A stretch of 64,000 nucleotides of DNA, from positions 930,001-994,000 of the forward strand of contig JBCAML010000016.1 of the NCBI GenBank assembly GCA_038503075.1, in the 5' to 3' direction. The stretch is from Gyromitra esculenta (taxonomy: Eukaryota > Ascomycota > Pezizomycetes > Pezizales > Discinaceae). The translations under genes were made by a program, and so were the position numbers. Shown here one piece after another: positions 11,895 to 23,170 of this stretch. Each line of letters opens with the position of its first letter. The first letter of the stretch is position 1. The notes beneath the pieces are model-generated. The model saw nothing but the letters and a program-made list of their open reading frames with translations, was not told where the DNA came from and ran no database searches.

Positions 11895-12013
11895 TCTAAC
11901 ATTCATGAGTGGGTTTTGTTCACGCTATAACTTCGGTTGCATGTGGCATTCTTGTATCTTTAAAAACAACGAAACAATGATTTAACAAAAAAAAAAAATT
12001 CTAACATTCATGA
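11895..12013 (+). mobile_element. Retroposon-like insertion with 14-bp target duplication
   Basis: A 91-bp insert (11909-11999) is bounded by the identical 14-mers TCTAACATTCATGA (11895-11908 and 12000-12013). It ends in a run of about 12 A residues. A long target duplication plus a 3' poly-A tail is the signature of LINE-type target-primed reverse transcription, so this is a SINE-like or processed insert. It carries no ORF. A second copy is at 8805-9143 on the opposite strand. Confidence 0.7.
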
Positions 12014-12521
12014 TAGATGTCCAACGAGTGATGGACTATGAAGTAACGTTGCCAGCGGCATTTGAGATCGGATCCACCTTCAAAGTTTGTATCACGCGAA
12101 ATTCGGCTCTTTTTTCCATCATTATCGTCGTGGGGCGGTTGGCGGCATGATAATATTGCCAGCGGTAGTTCCACCAATGCCACTAGCATCCCACTACGAT
12201 CACGAGAGTAATCAAGATGGTCGGTCCTTGCCCTTGGCTGAGTCCTTTCTTACGTATAGATCTGGGGGAGTGAGAATACCACCATCTAGGTTAGGATTTA
12301 GAGCCAAAAAAAGCGCATTGTATTTTGTCCCAAATCTACCTAGCTATTCGTTACAGAAAAACTGTTTTTCTATGACTGCAGGGATATTCTGGAGGTTTCT
12401 ATTCGGTTCGAATACTCAGTTTACCCGTTATGTCAAACATTTTTCGGCTCATTTCGATGGGACCCCAAAGGTGCCGTTTGAAGTCGTTCGTTACAGCAAA
12501 CATTCGGTATGCTGAGGTCCA

Positions 12522-12755
12522 CTATAGCAAGGTGCGACTGTAGGCTATCCTATGGCAGCGGCGATAAAATCCGTACGAAGGGCTCCTATGCCTACGTATG
12601 TGTATAATTCGAAACGGCTTACTAGTGCGAGATTTTCAAGACAAAGAACGCCTTGGACATAAAAATATCAACGAGGTGTCAAAAGGATTAGATATTTTGA
12701 TATGAAATTATATCCCGAACCCGGTACGTCTTATAGCAAAGTGACAAAGGCTGTA
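12522..12755 (+). repeat. Pogo/Fot1-like terminal repeat relics
   Basis: Position 12522 starts CTATAGCAAGGTGCGACTG followed by TA, which resembles the right terminus of pogo-family elements. At 12728-12755 a related string (CGTCTTATAGCAAAGTGAC ... CTG TA) occurs. A third, CGTCTTACAGCAAAGTTA, is at about 9992-10009. No partner left terminus or transposase frame was found, so these are probably decayed fragments. Confidence 0.35.
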
Positions 12756-14166
12756 CCTAGAGGGCACAATATCTGGAGAGAGAAGAAAGTTTAAAAAGCA
12801 GAGCAAAACAAAGCAAAACGAAAACTGCATGTGAAAGACAAGTCGAATCTAAATGATTGTCCTAAAGCTTTATACGGAAAACCCGCTGTAAGCCCACAAG
12901 GTGGGTTGGTAGGGAATTTCCTAAGCTCGCCCCCATCTGGCGCTGGGCACGAGACTAGGAATTTCCGGTGGGAATATCTTTATTACTCACCTAGTACTAG
13001 GATCCACCACCTAGCATCTAGAAAGAGTCAAATTAATTGATTAGCTAATAACCTCACTTTAGTGGTATTACTGATAAGATATGCGCCATCAAAGGGGTTT
13101 TATGTCACCGTATTGGTGGATCTTGTGGGGATATCCCGAGGCATACGAAGGAGTCGCGAAGACCCTTTGGGAGCATGAAAATAGAAGTAAGGGCATAGAA
13201 GACGGGTTTTTTCGAGGAGCGAAGACTACTAGCAATTCCAGGAACTGAAGCAAAGATGCTGACGAGTGAGATATAATACGAGCGGCTAGGAGCATGGGTG
13301 TGTGGGGTATGTATGGGCAGTATGTTCCGGGTAAATAAGATGAAGCATAAAATATAGGGCAGGCGTGGCGTGCCAGGCTAAAAGCTATTGCGCGAGTGCT
13401 GGCATCAACCTCAGATACCTCCAATCATTTAACAGATTGTCACGACTAAACTAAATTCAAATAAATTTCCGTGATGGTATTCTTTAATAACGTCAAGTAA
13501 GCACAGTTGGCTAAATTCGCATAACGCGATGTCTTGCCGCTATTTCTATGATCGTTGTGCCTCCTTCAAAAGTTTCCTTTCTGCTTGGCCGGTGGTAGAA
13601 CACGAAGCATATTGCCGAACTCTGGATGCTGGTAACCGTTCTTGAAGCCTTTATTAAACGTTTTAATGCCATAACAAACGAAAAAAAGGTTCCCCAAAAA
13701 TTGCTGCGTGAGTGCTGTCCGCGCCTAATGCTAGGTTGCCGCGCGGCATCGCTTGCCAAGAAGGGAGAGGTCAGGTCCTAGCACATACCCAACAACGACC
13801 ATTTCGTATGTTCTTCACTGGGGTTCTTGACAGGAGAGTTGCTTCCGTGATATCACCTTACTTTGAATGCATTTGTATTTGTTTTTTGATGGTTCCCCTG
13901 AATCAGGAGTCCTTTTGTCCCCTTGACTGGCTAAATTTTGGCTATTATATTCAATCTTTTATATCACAGGCGGGATGGTTGCATGCTGGGTGCTGTGTAG
14001 GGTCGTTGGAAAAGCGAGATTCGACTTCAACCTTGAACCCGTAAGATTTGATGCTGGGCATCCCCAGAGCCGAACCCCACATTTACTTCAATGCAGACTA
14101 GTGATGGCTGGTACTATTCTCCTTCAGGTAGTGCCCGATGCTGCCAAATAGCCAGCAATAAACTCA

Positions 14167-14556
14167 CTAGAGCGGTGTGGATTTCGCGAATATTAGTGTT
14201 GGTTTTATTGAATTCTCATTCTTGTGGAGAGCACCGTGCTCCAACAGCGCCTCGGTTGGCATTTCGACAAGGCTGAGCGTACAGATATCCCAAACCTCAA
14301 GGAAAGGATGTGCTTTCTCTTTCTGAAGTCGCCTATAAGGTATTACTTGAAATTCCCTAGCTAAATCGTATCCCGAAAATCTGAGAGTTCTAGCTGTGCA
14401 CGGCCATTCGTGACCAGGAAGCACCATGGATATAGAAACCATGGTAATTGGCTCGCAGGAAATTTGTGCTGATCGGTGATCCATGATCCGACCTCCAACC
14501 GTGACTCGGAACTTTGTCCAGGCCGTGTCAATGTCCTTGACTCTGTTGGCGTACAT
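14167..14556 (-). CDS. Isolated 129-codon open frame, uncertain
   Basis: This frame lies inside the desert and has a less repetitive composition than its surroundings. It encodes a soluble 129-residue sequence with no signal peptide, membrane segment or motif I recognise. Neighbouring sequence offers no clear additional exons. It may be a lineage-specific gene, a decayed gene fragment or chance. Confidence 0.2.
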   Translation of the reverse strand: MYANRVKDIDTAWTKFRVTVGGRIMDHRSAQISCEPITMVSISMVLPGHEWPCTARTLRFSGYDLAREFQVIPYRRLQKEKAHPFLEVWDICTLSLVEMPTEALLEHGALHKNENSIKPTLIFAKSTPL

Positions 14557-15693
14557 AGGAGGCGAAGTCTCGGAATATATTTGAGGTTATTTTTTTGCTC
14601 GCTGCCTAGGACTCAGGACCGAATGCCCAGAGACTGGTAACTTTTAAGTCCGTGTCTGCAAGATGATGTCTCTCGAAAACCTTCTGTGGTTCTGTACTGG
14701 AGCTAGCCGATCCAGGTACCGACACGCAGCCAGGCGATTGGCTGCTGGGCCCATCGCGCCCCTGAAATCTCATCAAGGTTGCAGTAGCGCGTTTCGGCTA
14801 AAATTCTGTATTACTCTTTCTGGACCCTGGACGTTCAACAACACCGTGTTCGACCCCTTTTTTTTCCCGTGATGGGCAGCTGCAAGACGTAACCGGAAAC
14901 AATCAGCAGACACGCTGGGGTCCAGGATGTTTCCCATCAATTCCTTCTTCGCCTCTTTTTTCTCCCTCTTCGCTCTCGAGATTGGTATTGAAGACATCAC
15001 GTAATTAGGATAAGCGCGATGTGTTCTCCAGGCTCAGGACGCTTGTCAAGGTTGGCCTATCCATCCACAGGCCGCGCCAGAGACCTAAACCTTCCAGCGG
15101 ATCTCGCTCCATCGCTTGGCACGAAGCTGGGGCCCATTTCTGCAGGGAAAGAAAGAAAGCCAGCATGCCATTGTGTGGAATCCATCGTGCCCCAGGCCGT
15201 GTGGGATCACTAGAGAAAAGCAGGTAGGGCATGTATGTGAATGTGGGTACCTGTCCCTATGGCGGTGGGGTGGGCACATATGTGGAAAAGCAATTGTCGT
15301 CCGTGGCAGCGGAATAGGAAATTACCACACCACGCCGCCATATCACCTTCACTCTTGCTGTGAGGCTGCGCTGCCTACCTATGTGGGTTGCTGTCTCGAT
15401 ATCGCATGTGGCCCCCCTCCAGTGCGCTTGGCTAATGTGCCCTTTGTCCCTGCCCCCATCTCCTTTTATCCCACGCCTCTTCCCTCTTCCCTCCTCTTTT
15501 CTTCCCTTCTCAACTTCTTTGTTCCCCAGCCCAGTCGTTCTTTACAGTATCGTTAATTGTGCAGCCGGTGGTGTTACTTCACGCTCCTTAGTTTTCTCAG
15601 TTTCACTACCCTCATTTCACGATATATTTGGAAATCAAACACTTACATTTAACAAAAAACACAAACACGATTTTCATATCAACAACCCCAAAA

Positions 15694-17154
15694 ATGCCCA
15701 TCTCCGCTAGATTCCTGAGCGGGCTCGCTGCTTTCGCGGCAATCGCTAGATTGGCTTCCGCCGAGTCATGTTTACACAGTCCTATCAACAGCATCCCGTA
15801 CTGCCAATCAACCGATTCCATCACCTATGATAACATTGGTTTTTCTGGTCAGTACCAAGATGTAACCAAAATGGATTCTAGTGCTTGCACATGCGACTTC
15901 GCGCCCAAGTCTTTCTCTGGAAATTTGGCTCCCCTAACCGACGAGGTACGCACCATTTGTATTTTTTTCTTCTTCTGTGGATCTAGCACTAACTGCTGCC
16001 AAAAATAAATAGCTCTCTATGCATTTCCGTGGACCAATTGAGCTCTATAAATTCGCTGTGTACTATCCCAATACTTCTGCGAACAAGAAGCGCACTGATG
16101 AGCACGTTAAGCGCCATGCTCACGGTCACCATCACAAACGCGACGGTCATGTTTATACAACTACCAAGACCGTCACGTCAACGATATATGTTGACCCTGA
16201 AACCGCTACCAGCGCTGCTGGAGGGGCTGCGACTTCTGCTGCCAGTGCTGCTTACCCTAGCAGCAGCAGCGGGGCCAGCAACGACGATGACGTTGTTGGC
16301 GATTATAAGCGTACTGCTCTTTACGATGCCGAGGCTGGCACTGCTGAAGGCCTTGTCTTCCTAGGCCAGAAGGGTGGCCAGGGCTCCGGTGTTTTTGATA
16401 AGTGAGTTGCAATTCTTGCGTTCAGGGCCGGGCGGAAACTTATGCGTGTGCAGTTGTTTCGGAAACTCTCTTTCGTATATCAACTCGACTGCCAACGGTG
16501 GTGCTGCCAAGCCCCAGGTTCTTGAGAAAGTGTTGATCCCATCCAACAACGAGTTCATTATCATGACCGACGAGCCGTGTTCAGGCAACGACTGTGGATA
16601 CTATCAACCGGGCATCCCCGCATACCGTGAGTGCCAACGCCACCGATTTTGGCTGTTTTCATGCGCTAATAGTCTCTGCAGACGGATTTGGTGGTGGTGA
16701 GAAGATTTTCCTCTTCGAATTTACTATGCCCGAGGACAAGAACGGCCCCGACTTCAACCTCAATATCCCTGCCATCTGGGCTCTGAACGCCAAGATTCCT
16801 CGTACCGCGCAATACGGAAAGCAGGCGGGTGGTGATGGAAAGGTTTCTTGCTCATGCTGGGACAGCGGGTGTGGCGAAATTGATCTCTTCGAAACTCTTG
16901 TTGGTGCTGAGGACTTCTGCAAGACCCACTATCACTCTAAGCAGGGTGCTATCGGTGGGTACGGAGGTGGCGGAAACCCTGACTACTTCGATCGTCCCTA
17001 TACCAAAACTATTCAGGGTGCTGTCGTCTTCTCTCCAAGTGGTACCGTTACCATCACTGTCCTCCAGGACACCATCGATTTTGCCGAGACGATCGACAAG
17101 GATTTCGTTAGCCAGTGCAAAAAGTCGAGCTCTATTTTCAGCATTCCCTCATAA
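15694..17154 (+). CDS. TOS1: TOS1/YJL171C-family cell wall protein
   Basis: Four exons (15694-15945, 16013-16401, 16454-16626, 16682-17154) join in frame to 428 aa. Residues 1-20 are a signal peptide. Next comes a Cys-containing N-terminal domain (SIPYCQSTDSITYDNIGF ... CTCDF). A linker with dibasic Kex2-type sites (KKR, VKR, HKR) and Ser/Ala-rich sequence follows. The C-terminal Tos1 domain contains VFDNCFGNSLSY (rebuilt across the second splice), CGYYQPG, KIFLFEFTMP and CSCWDSGCGEIDLFE. Family members are secreted and linked to the beta-glucan wall; a glucanase activity has been proposed for the family. No GPI hydrophobic tail is visible, so anchoring is probably by another linkage. Confidence 0.88.
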
Positions 17155-19306
17155 AAGTGGGCTGCAGATGTTGTAGATATGTTGTAGGATTTTGCTTGTT
17201 GAATTGAATGATTGTGCAGGAGTAGCTCTGTTCTTATGTATTTGGTTTCCCTATTTTTGGCTCTTTGGTGCGAATTATAATACCTCTTTCAACTAAAGTA
17301 ACAAGCCTGTCCGTTGTATCTCACTTTTCGTGTTGATCATTAATGGAGGATGAGTAAACGCTGGAGGATGTTGGTGCGAAGCATCTGGAAACTATTGATC
17401 TATGGGGGGGGTATTTGTAAATCAGAGTACGTACTGTAAAATACTGTGCAGGGCACTACATCTATTGTATTGTTGTTTTAGGGCCTACTTTTTTTTCCCC
17501 CTTTGTACGGAATGTTTAGGGGAGTAATTTCCCTTAGTCAGTTCATTAGAGGTAGGCGTAGTTAGCAGAAGAAAAGTAAACTGCTTATTGCTTTTTGAGT
17601 ATATCAGATGTCTAGCATCTCGCCCACCCATCACTATATGAGAACATAGGTTACTACGCGCGCCTTTAAGATAGCTCGTTTTTACAACTTCTCAAGGTCC
17701 GCAGATAGACACGCCGGAAAGTCACTCTCCAGACAGTTTATTGATCTTGGAGGTTAATTCAGTGTTTTTAACTGGTGGATGCGTCGGTCACAAAAAATCA
17801 CTCGACAGTCAAAAGCGAAATGTGTTATTTATTACTATCTGTTTATTCATTCCTTAGACACACTAGAGTTAAGTCTATGGTAAGTAGCACATGGTAACAA
17901 TTATATCGTAACTCTTCATTCACTGAGGAATCACTGAACTCATTAGTTAAAGCTAGTCTTGGAGGGGTGGTACCCAATATAAAACTATCTAAAAACTCCT
18001 TTCCAATCCCACGCAAGCCGCTCATAGAAACTATGGGCAGCAGAGTAAAGGAATAAGTCTACATATAATTCAATGACTAGGGTTTCACTTAGCCTGAGGC
18101 ATTGGCTCTCTACATACCGACCTTCTCGTCCCACTTCTCTTCTCGTCTTTTGCTTTTGCTCTCTCCGTCATCGCCCTCTATACCCCCAAACTCTCACCCG
18201 ATAGTTTGATCGAGCGATCACTCCGTCACCACACCTTTATAGCTATATATCCCTTGGAGGGTGCTAAATCTATAGACACGAACTAACGAACGACTAGAGA
18301 CGCATGTTTCGTACACACATGTTTGTTGCTTGGGTGCACAACGTGTCTTCTTTCTTTCTCGCCTTGGTTTTGCCTGTGAGTCACGGAAAAAGGTACGTAT
18401 ACGTTGCTCCTGCAATAAGCTTATAGGCTTAATTTTATTCACTTTACTGGGTGCCCATTGTTGAACAGGATGAATGGAATGTATATTCGTGATGTCGAGT
18501 GAAGAGAGAAAGAGAAAACAGAATGGAAGAATGGACATAGAGCCCCCATATATATACTCCACGTGGAGTCATATAAACAGGTTTATGGTGGGTTCTCTGG
18601 GCGCCGTATAGATCGGCCCGAGCAACCCCCATTAATAAGAACCGGTATCCCGACGGATGACATGCCAATAAAACACTGGGAAGCCTATAGAGATATACCA
18701 TATATCCAACACCCATCTGTTTGTATTTTAGATGTAATGAAGGATATGCTTTACCCCAGCAGCCCAGTCGCAATCGCGAGTGATAGCTTGTGAATGTCGT
18801 CTTAGAACACCGAGAAGCAACCTTATGGTTTCTTCCGCATAATTAAACACAATCGCAAAAAAGTTTGATACCTCTTTCTTCCTCTTGTTTCTGTTTTCAG
18901 TTGTTTGTTTCGGACTTGGTTTCCTTCTCTACGCAGTCAAGCACCCCATGAAGTTACCGATTTTTTCTTGCTTTTTAAGACATGTAGGGTGCTAGATTTT
19001 TGTGTGATGTAGGCTAGTTAATATCGAAGGTTCGTCAAATTAATTCGTCGGTATGCTAATTTACATGTACAATAGGAAGAAAGGGCTCCAAAAGAAACAG
19101 TAGGGAAAGTGGAGTATAAGACTAGAGAATCTGTATAGGAAGAAAATGCTAGAAAGGGAACCAGGCGCCACAATAGAATATATCACGATAGACGTAGTGC
19201 TCCAACAACAGAACGTAAAGAAATCCCTTAAAAACCATACGTTATTACTAATTGGGTGTTTTCCTAATAGTTATACTCTCCCATCAAAGTGCTCCTTAAT
19301 AGCCCC
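17155..19306. other. Convergent intergenic region with solo LTR
   Basis: This lies between the 3' ends of TOS1 and VTA1. The only defined element is the solo LTR at 18459-18711. TACATGTA occurs at 19062. Open frames over 18444-18793 are internal to the LTR and not coding. Confidence 0.6.
18454..18716. mobile_element. Solo LTR with 5-bp target duplication (copy 1)
   Basis: The LTR spans 18459-18711 (253 bp), begins TGTTGAACAGGATG and ends TATATCCAACA, with TG...CA ends and partly inverted termini. It is bounded by CCCAT on each side (18454-18458 and 18712-18716). It shares long blocks with the LTR at 29504-29723, including GGAGTCATATA, CAACCCCCATTA and GATGACATGCC. No internal gag-pol sequence or second LTR lies nearby, so it is a product of LTR-LTR recombination. 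The TGTTGRA...TYCAACA ends suggest Ty1/copia. Confidence 0.85.
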
Positions 19307-20723
19307 TCAGTTATCCACGCCTAACAGCTGTAACCCCAGCCTGAATTGCTTGATCGCTGTCTCCACATCCTCATAATCTAGTGCACTTATAGCCCATCTT
19401 GCATGTTTCTGCGCTTTTGCCATGTCCTCCGTCGTAATATCCTTCTTGATCCTCTTCGGGGTTGCCTGCACCGGTGGGGTAACATGGTGGATCTGTTCGT
19501 GATATTGCCCCACCGCGAGAAACGGATTCGGTTCTCTTCTGATCGGTTCTTGGCTGTATGACATCGGGGCTGGTGGTTGTTGGTACATCTCGAACGGCCT
19601 GTTCGTGGGTTCCATAGTAGTCGAGAAAGGGTTTGGCGCGCTAGGCTCATGGGCGGTTGGGGCAGGGGGGAAATATTCGTCCTGCCTCGGCTCAGACTCA
19701 GGTGACCGTGGCGGGCTTGGGAGTTCCTCGGCCATATCTGGGGTTGACACAGGTTCTCGTGGGGGGGCAGGTGATTGACGGCTGGGGTGGAGCGATTCGT
19801 CGTAAATTGAGGTGCGTGCGAGTTTAGGCTCGAGCTCGACAGATTCATCGGTGACTTCTTCGATGGTTGGCGGAGGAGGGTGCTGCGGCTCATTTCCGTA
19901 TATATCAGGGGGAGGACCTCGAGGATCTTCGGTGGTGGGGGTCTCGGCTCTTGGGGGATTGGGGTCCTGGCCAGCGCTGATGGCTTTCCAGATACGCGCG
20001 GCATGGAACTTGGCGAATTTTATTTTTTGGAGGGTCTGGGGGGGGGGACGCTAGGATTAGTTTCGATATAGCACAAAGAATTGATAAATTACCTCTTGGT
20101 CAAGATCACCGAAGACTTTACAGACTTCGAGGAGAGTCGCACCAGCCAGCAGGGTGTCAGAAGTCTGGCTGTATAGTTTCCACTAAATATTAGCTAGCTG
20201 GAAACAATGCGTTAGGAGAACTGCTAGTAGTACCCTGTGGCCTTTCCACTCTCAACTACGGCCGCCCCATTGTTGAAGATCCTGAGAGCGAAGTTCTCAA
20301 CATAGGCTTGAGCAGCCATGTCATCGTGGATTAACTCGTTGCTTCCCAAGGTGGCTTTGCGCTTTTCCCGTTTCAAAATCGTCAGTAAATGCTTAAAGGG
20401 TGGGGCTATACTCTGTGAGAGGAGATAATACCTTCTCAAGTTCATCCATAAGGTCTGTAGTCCAAGCCGTACACTCAGGACTCGCAGAGTGAAGGCCATT
20501 TGCCAGAATGTGTTTAATAGCCCAGAAATAGCCTGCACAAAACCATCAGTGTCGAGCTTTCTTTCTCTCTATAAACCAAAGAGAGAGAAATAGAGAGAAA
20601 AAACTCACAGTAATACGTGATTACTGGATCAGCACTACGAAGTTGGTTACCACGCAGGATGAAGGGTTTGATCGACTTGAGCTCGTTCGGTGGCTCCCTG
20701 ACTGTCTGAGCCTTGCCTGACAT
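19307..20723 (-). CDS. VTA1: Vta1, Vps4 cofactor in ESCRT-III disassembly
   Basis: Five exons (20723-20609, 20532-20432, 20361-20234, 20168-20093, 20035-19307) join in frame to 382 aa. The N-terminal MIT-type helical region includes LKSIKPFILRGNQL, DPVITYYC and YFWAIKHIL, followed by KATGQTSDTLLAGATLLEVC and LQKIKFAKFHAARIWKAI. A long Pro/Glu-rich linker (about residues 180-320) comes next. The C-terminal VSL dimerisation and Vps4-binding segment reads AKAQKHARWAISALDYEDVE and QFRLGLQLLG. Vta1 stimulates Vps4 ATPase during multivesicular body sorting. The third acceptor was chosen as the one restoring the conserved GQTSDTLL frame; a nearby TAG acceptor would break it. Confidence 0.88.
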
Positions 20724-21737
20724 GTGGGCGATTTTGATGGAGAATTGGGTGGAATACAGTGGTAATTGATGTTGGGGAGGGTTTAGATGAGAGGGGTGGT
20801 GGTGGTGATGACGTTTGTGGGGAACAGGAAGGAGCCTCATCCTCACGACGCGGGGTGAAGAGACTGCCAAGCTGAATGGAGCTTATCGATAGACACATGA
20901 TGCAAGCACACACTGTACTATATAGGACAATAGTTTTCGTAAATGGGGTGTTTTGCACCAAAGGCAGCCAATTTGACCAGGTCAAAAACACAACCCCCAG
21001 TTTTCAGAGAGATATAAGACCTGGCGGGAATTTCTAGTAGTATCCTCTAATTTTTCTAGATTTCTAAATCCCCTTCTCAGTCAGCCATATCCCTTTTCAG
21101 GCCTAGGGAGATCGGTTTTGCGTGAAACCTATGCTAAACCTGGCATAGCAACCGGTTTAATGACAGGGTATTTTCTAGCATTCGAACAGTTTACTTTCCC
21201 CTTCTAGATTTTCCATGGGATAATCTCTGCATGCTTGGTTTTTTTTCAAGGCTTACATCGATTTAATCGATTGAGATCTGAATGTTGTGGATGTAGTGGG
21301 ATAAGGCTACTTTTGGTGTGGGGTCGTCGATTACGAAAACTTTTGTACCTACATGTATCCAACTATTCCTTCCCACCACCACCACTCTTCATGCAAGATG
21401 CACACGGTTAGGGAAGGGAGGGAGGGAGGGAAGAGGAGGGGCAGCCATTTCTAAGGACTGCCGCGGCAAACACGTCCACCCGTGAATTAGAAATTGTGAA
21501 TTGCGACGCTTTCGGTGCGTCCGACGCAATGCTGCCGCTTCCAGAAAGCGAAGATCGTGCAGAATATTAACAGGTAGAGCAGAGCAGAGCAGAGCAGATA
21601 CACGTACAAATAGACCCTCCTCTCTACGCGTTTCTCCCCACATCATCGTTGTTATCGTCGTCACTTAATTTCTATCCAGCCGAATCGTCTTGAAACCCGC
21701 TTGAGCTACCCTAAACTATCCCATACCCATATTCACA
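20724..21737. other. Divergent promoter region VTA1 / DsbA-like
   Basis: It holds a purine tract (GGGAGG repeats, about 21413-21440), a tandem AGAGC pentamer repeat (21576-21597) and TACATGTA at 21350. No gene is seen. Confidence 0.5.
21576..21597 (+). repeat. AGAGC pentanucleotide repeat
   Basis: Just over four tandem copies of AGAGC lie about 140 bp upstream of the DsbA-like start codon. Confidence 0.8.
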
Positions 21738-22762
21738 ATGGCTGTCGCCCCCAAATTCGCTGCCCATATCTTGAATGGCCCTTCATCTCCTATACATACT
21801 TTAGAGCTCTGTAAGTGAATTTCTAAGCTCCCGTTGTATATATCCCCAGAACAAGACAAGAATAAATCACTAATAGTCGAGGCCACTGGGCATGGACGAG
21901 ATAGATCTCGACTATGTCTGCCCAGTAAATACATACGCACCTACCATGAACCAAAGACAGTTCTAATCCACACAATATAGTTCTCTGCAAAGATCTTCAG
22001 ACGCGTCTATAACGACATTAGACCCATCGCTGAACAGAAATACCCTGGCCGAGTCCAGGTCCGTAAAATAAGCCTAAACTAAAGCCCCCCCCCAAAAAAG
22101 AGAGTAATTAACGATATATCATATACAGTTCATCTTTCGCCAGCAAATCCAGCCATGGCATCCCAGCTCCACTCTTAGTTAGTCCCTTTCTTAGAAACAA
22201 AATATACCCTCATGTATTGTCACTCGACGATAAACTCACATCTTTATTCATAGCCCACGAAGCTGGTCTAGCCGTAGCACGAGCAGACCCTTCCAAGTTC
22301 TGGGCGTTCTCAGCAGTCAGTAGTCTACGCCCTTACCCGCAAAATTCTCTGAAAACTAATTTTATTCTACTTTAGGCGTTATTCGACAAGCAAGTCGATT
22401 ACTTTGACGTCAATGTCGTTAATGAGACCAGAAATAAAGTAACACCACCCTTCCCCAATTCTCATTCATAAACTAAGTATCCGTTCTAGACCTACGAGCG
22501 ACTCTCCGCTCTCGCTGGCTCAGTCGGCGTAGACCAGTCCAAGATCTACGAGTCGCTTAAAATCTCCGATAAACCTGTTGACGGTGCCTACAACGCTGGT
22601 AATAAGGTTACGGATGATCTGAAACTGCTCGTTAAAGCTGCGCGTCTGACAGGCGTCCATGTTAGTCCGACGGTGTTGTTTAATGGGATTGTGGAGAATT
22701 CAATCTCGAGCGGATGGGATGTTGGACAATGGGAGGAGTGGTTGGAGAAAAATATCGTTTGA
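21738..22762 (+). CDS. DsbA-like thioredoxin-fold protein, seven exons
   Basis: No exon is long, so the gene is visible only by splicing: 21738-21810, 21905-21924, 21981-22058, 22129-22177, 22254-22315, 22376-22438 and 22490-22762. These join in frame to 205 aa. The protein reads TLELYLDYVCPFSAKIF near the start, then QQIQPWHPSSTLTHEAGLAV, then VSPTVLFNGIVE, whose cis-Pro loop (SPTVLF) is typical of DsbA and Thioredoxin_4 folds. The active-site motif is CPFS, not CxxC, so the resolving cysteine is absent. No signal peptide is seen, so it is probably cytosolic. The third donor (GTCCGT) is weak but is the only one that keeps the frame. Confidence 0.8.
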
Positions 22763-23170
22763 GCGGCATGGTGTACATCGAACGAGAGACATGCTACTTC
22801 ATTAGGAAATATTCTTGAATCATTGTTCTAAATGAGAGCGGTATCGCAACTACAAATAAGAAAACTCCATCTGATTGATATGTCTTTCCTTCCGGCTCAA
22901 GTCCTTGATCCAACCATACCATACCCCATAACAACGAGATCAATATAAATAAATAAAAGGAAAATAATAATAAACACCAATGACAAAGAACGCAAGAAAA
23001 ATGCAAGCATCCCTATGATACAGAAAATATATTGGGGGGGAGGAGCAAGCGTAATAAATAAAAACGAAAAGCCGAGGATTACCGTATACGTAACTATATC
23101 ACGTTTCGCTTTTTTCATCCAACCCAAAAAAAACCATCTATTATCGATTCAACTCCACTCCCACTAGCCT
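22763..23170. other. Convergent 3' region
   Basis: These 408 bases lie between the 3' ends of the DsbA-like gene and PEX13. It is AT-rich, and I see nothing beyond expected 3' UTRs. Confidence 0.5.

Larger units (their letters stand above)
7265..15693. other. 8.4-kb gene desert with transposon relics
   Basis: No recognisable host gene is present. It contains a MITE nested in a short repeat (8805-9143), a poly-A retroposon-like insertion (11909-11999), and several isolated ends resembling pogo/Fot1 termini (near 9990-10010, 12522-12542, 12730-12755). TACATGTA occurs at 10747 and 11658. Open frames at 10060-10323 (-), 12087-12515 (+) and 13089-13424 (-) have no recognisable domains. The last few hundred bases are pyrimidine-rich and probably the TOS1 promoter and 5' UTR. 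Confidence 0.6.

Noticed and set aside
18444..18793. Overlapping open frames on both strands
   Set aside because: They lie across the solo LTR, and similar frames occur in the second LTR copy, so they are repeat-borne chance frames.
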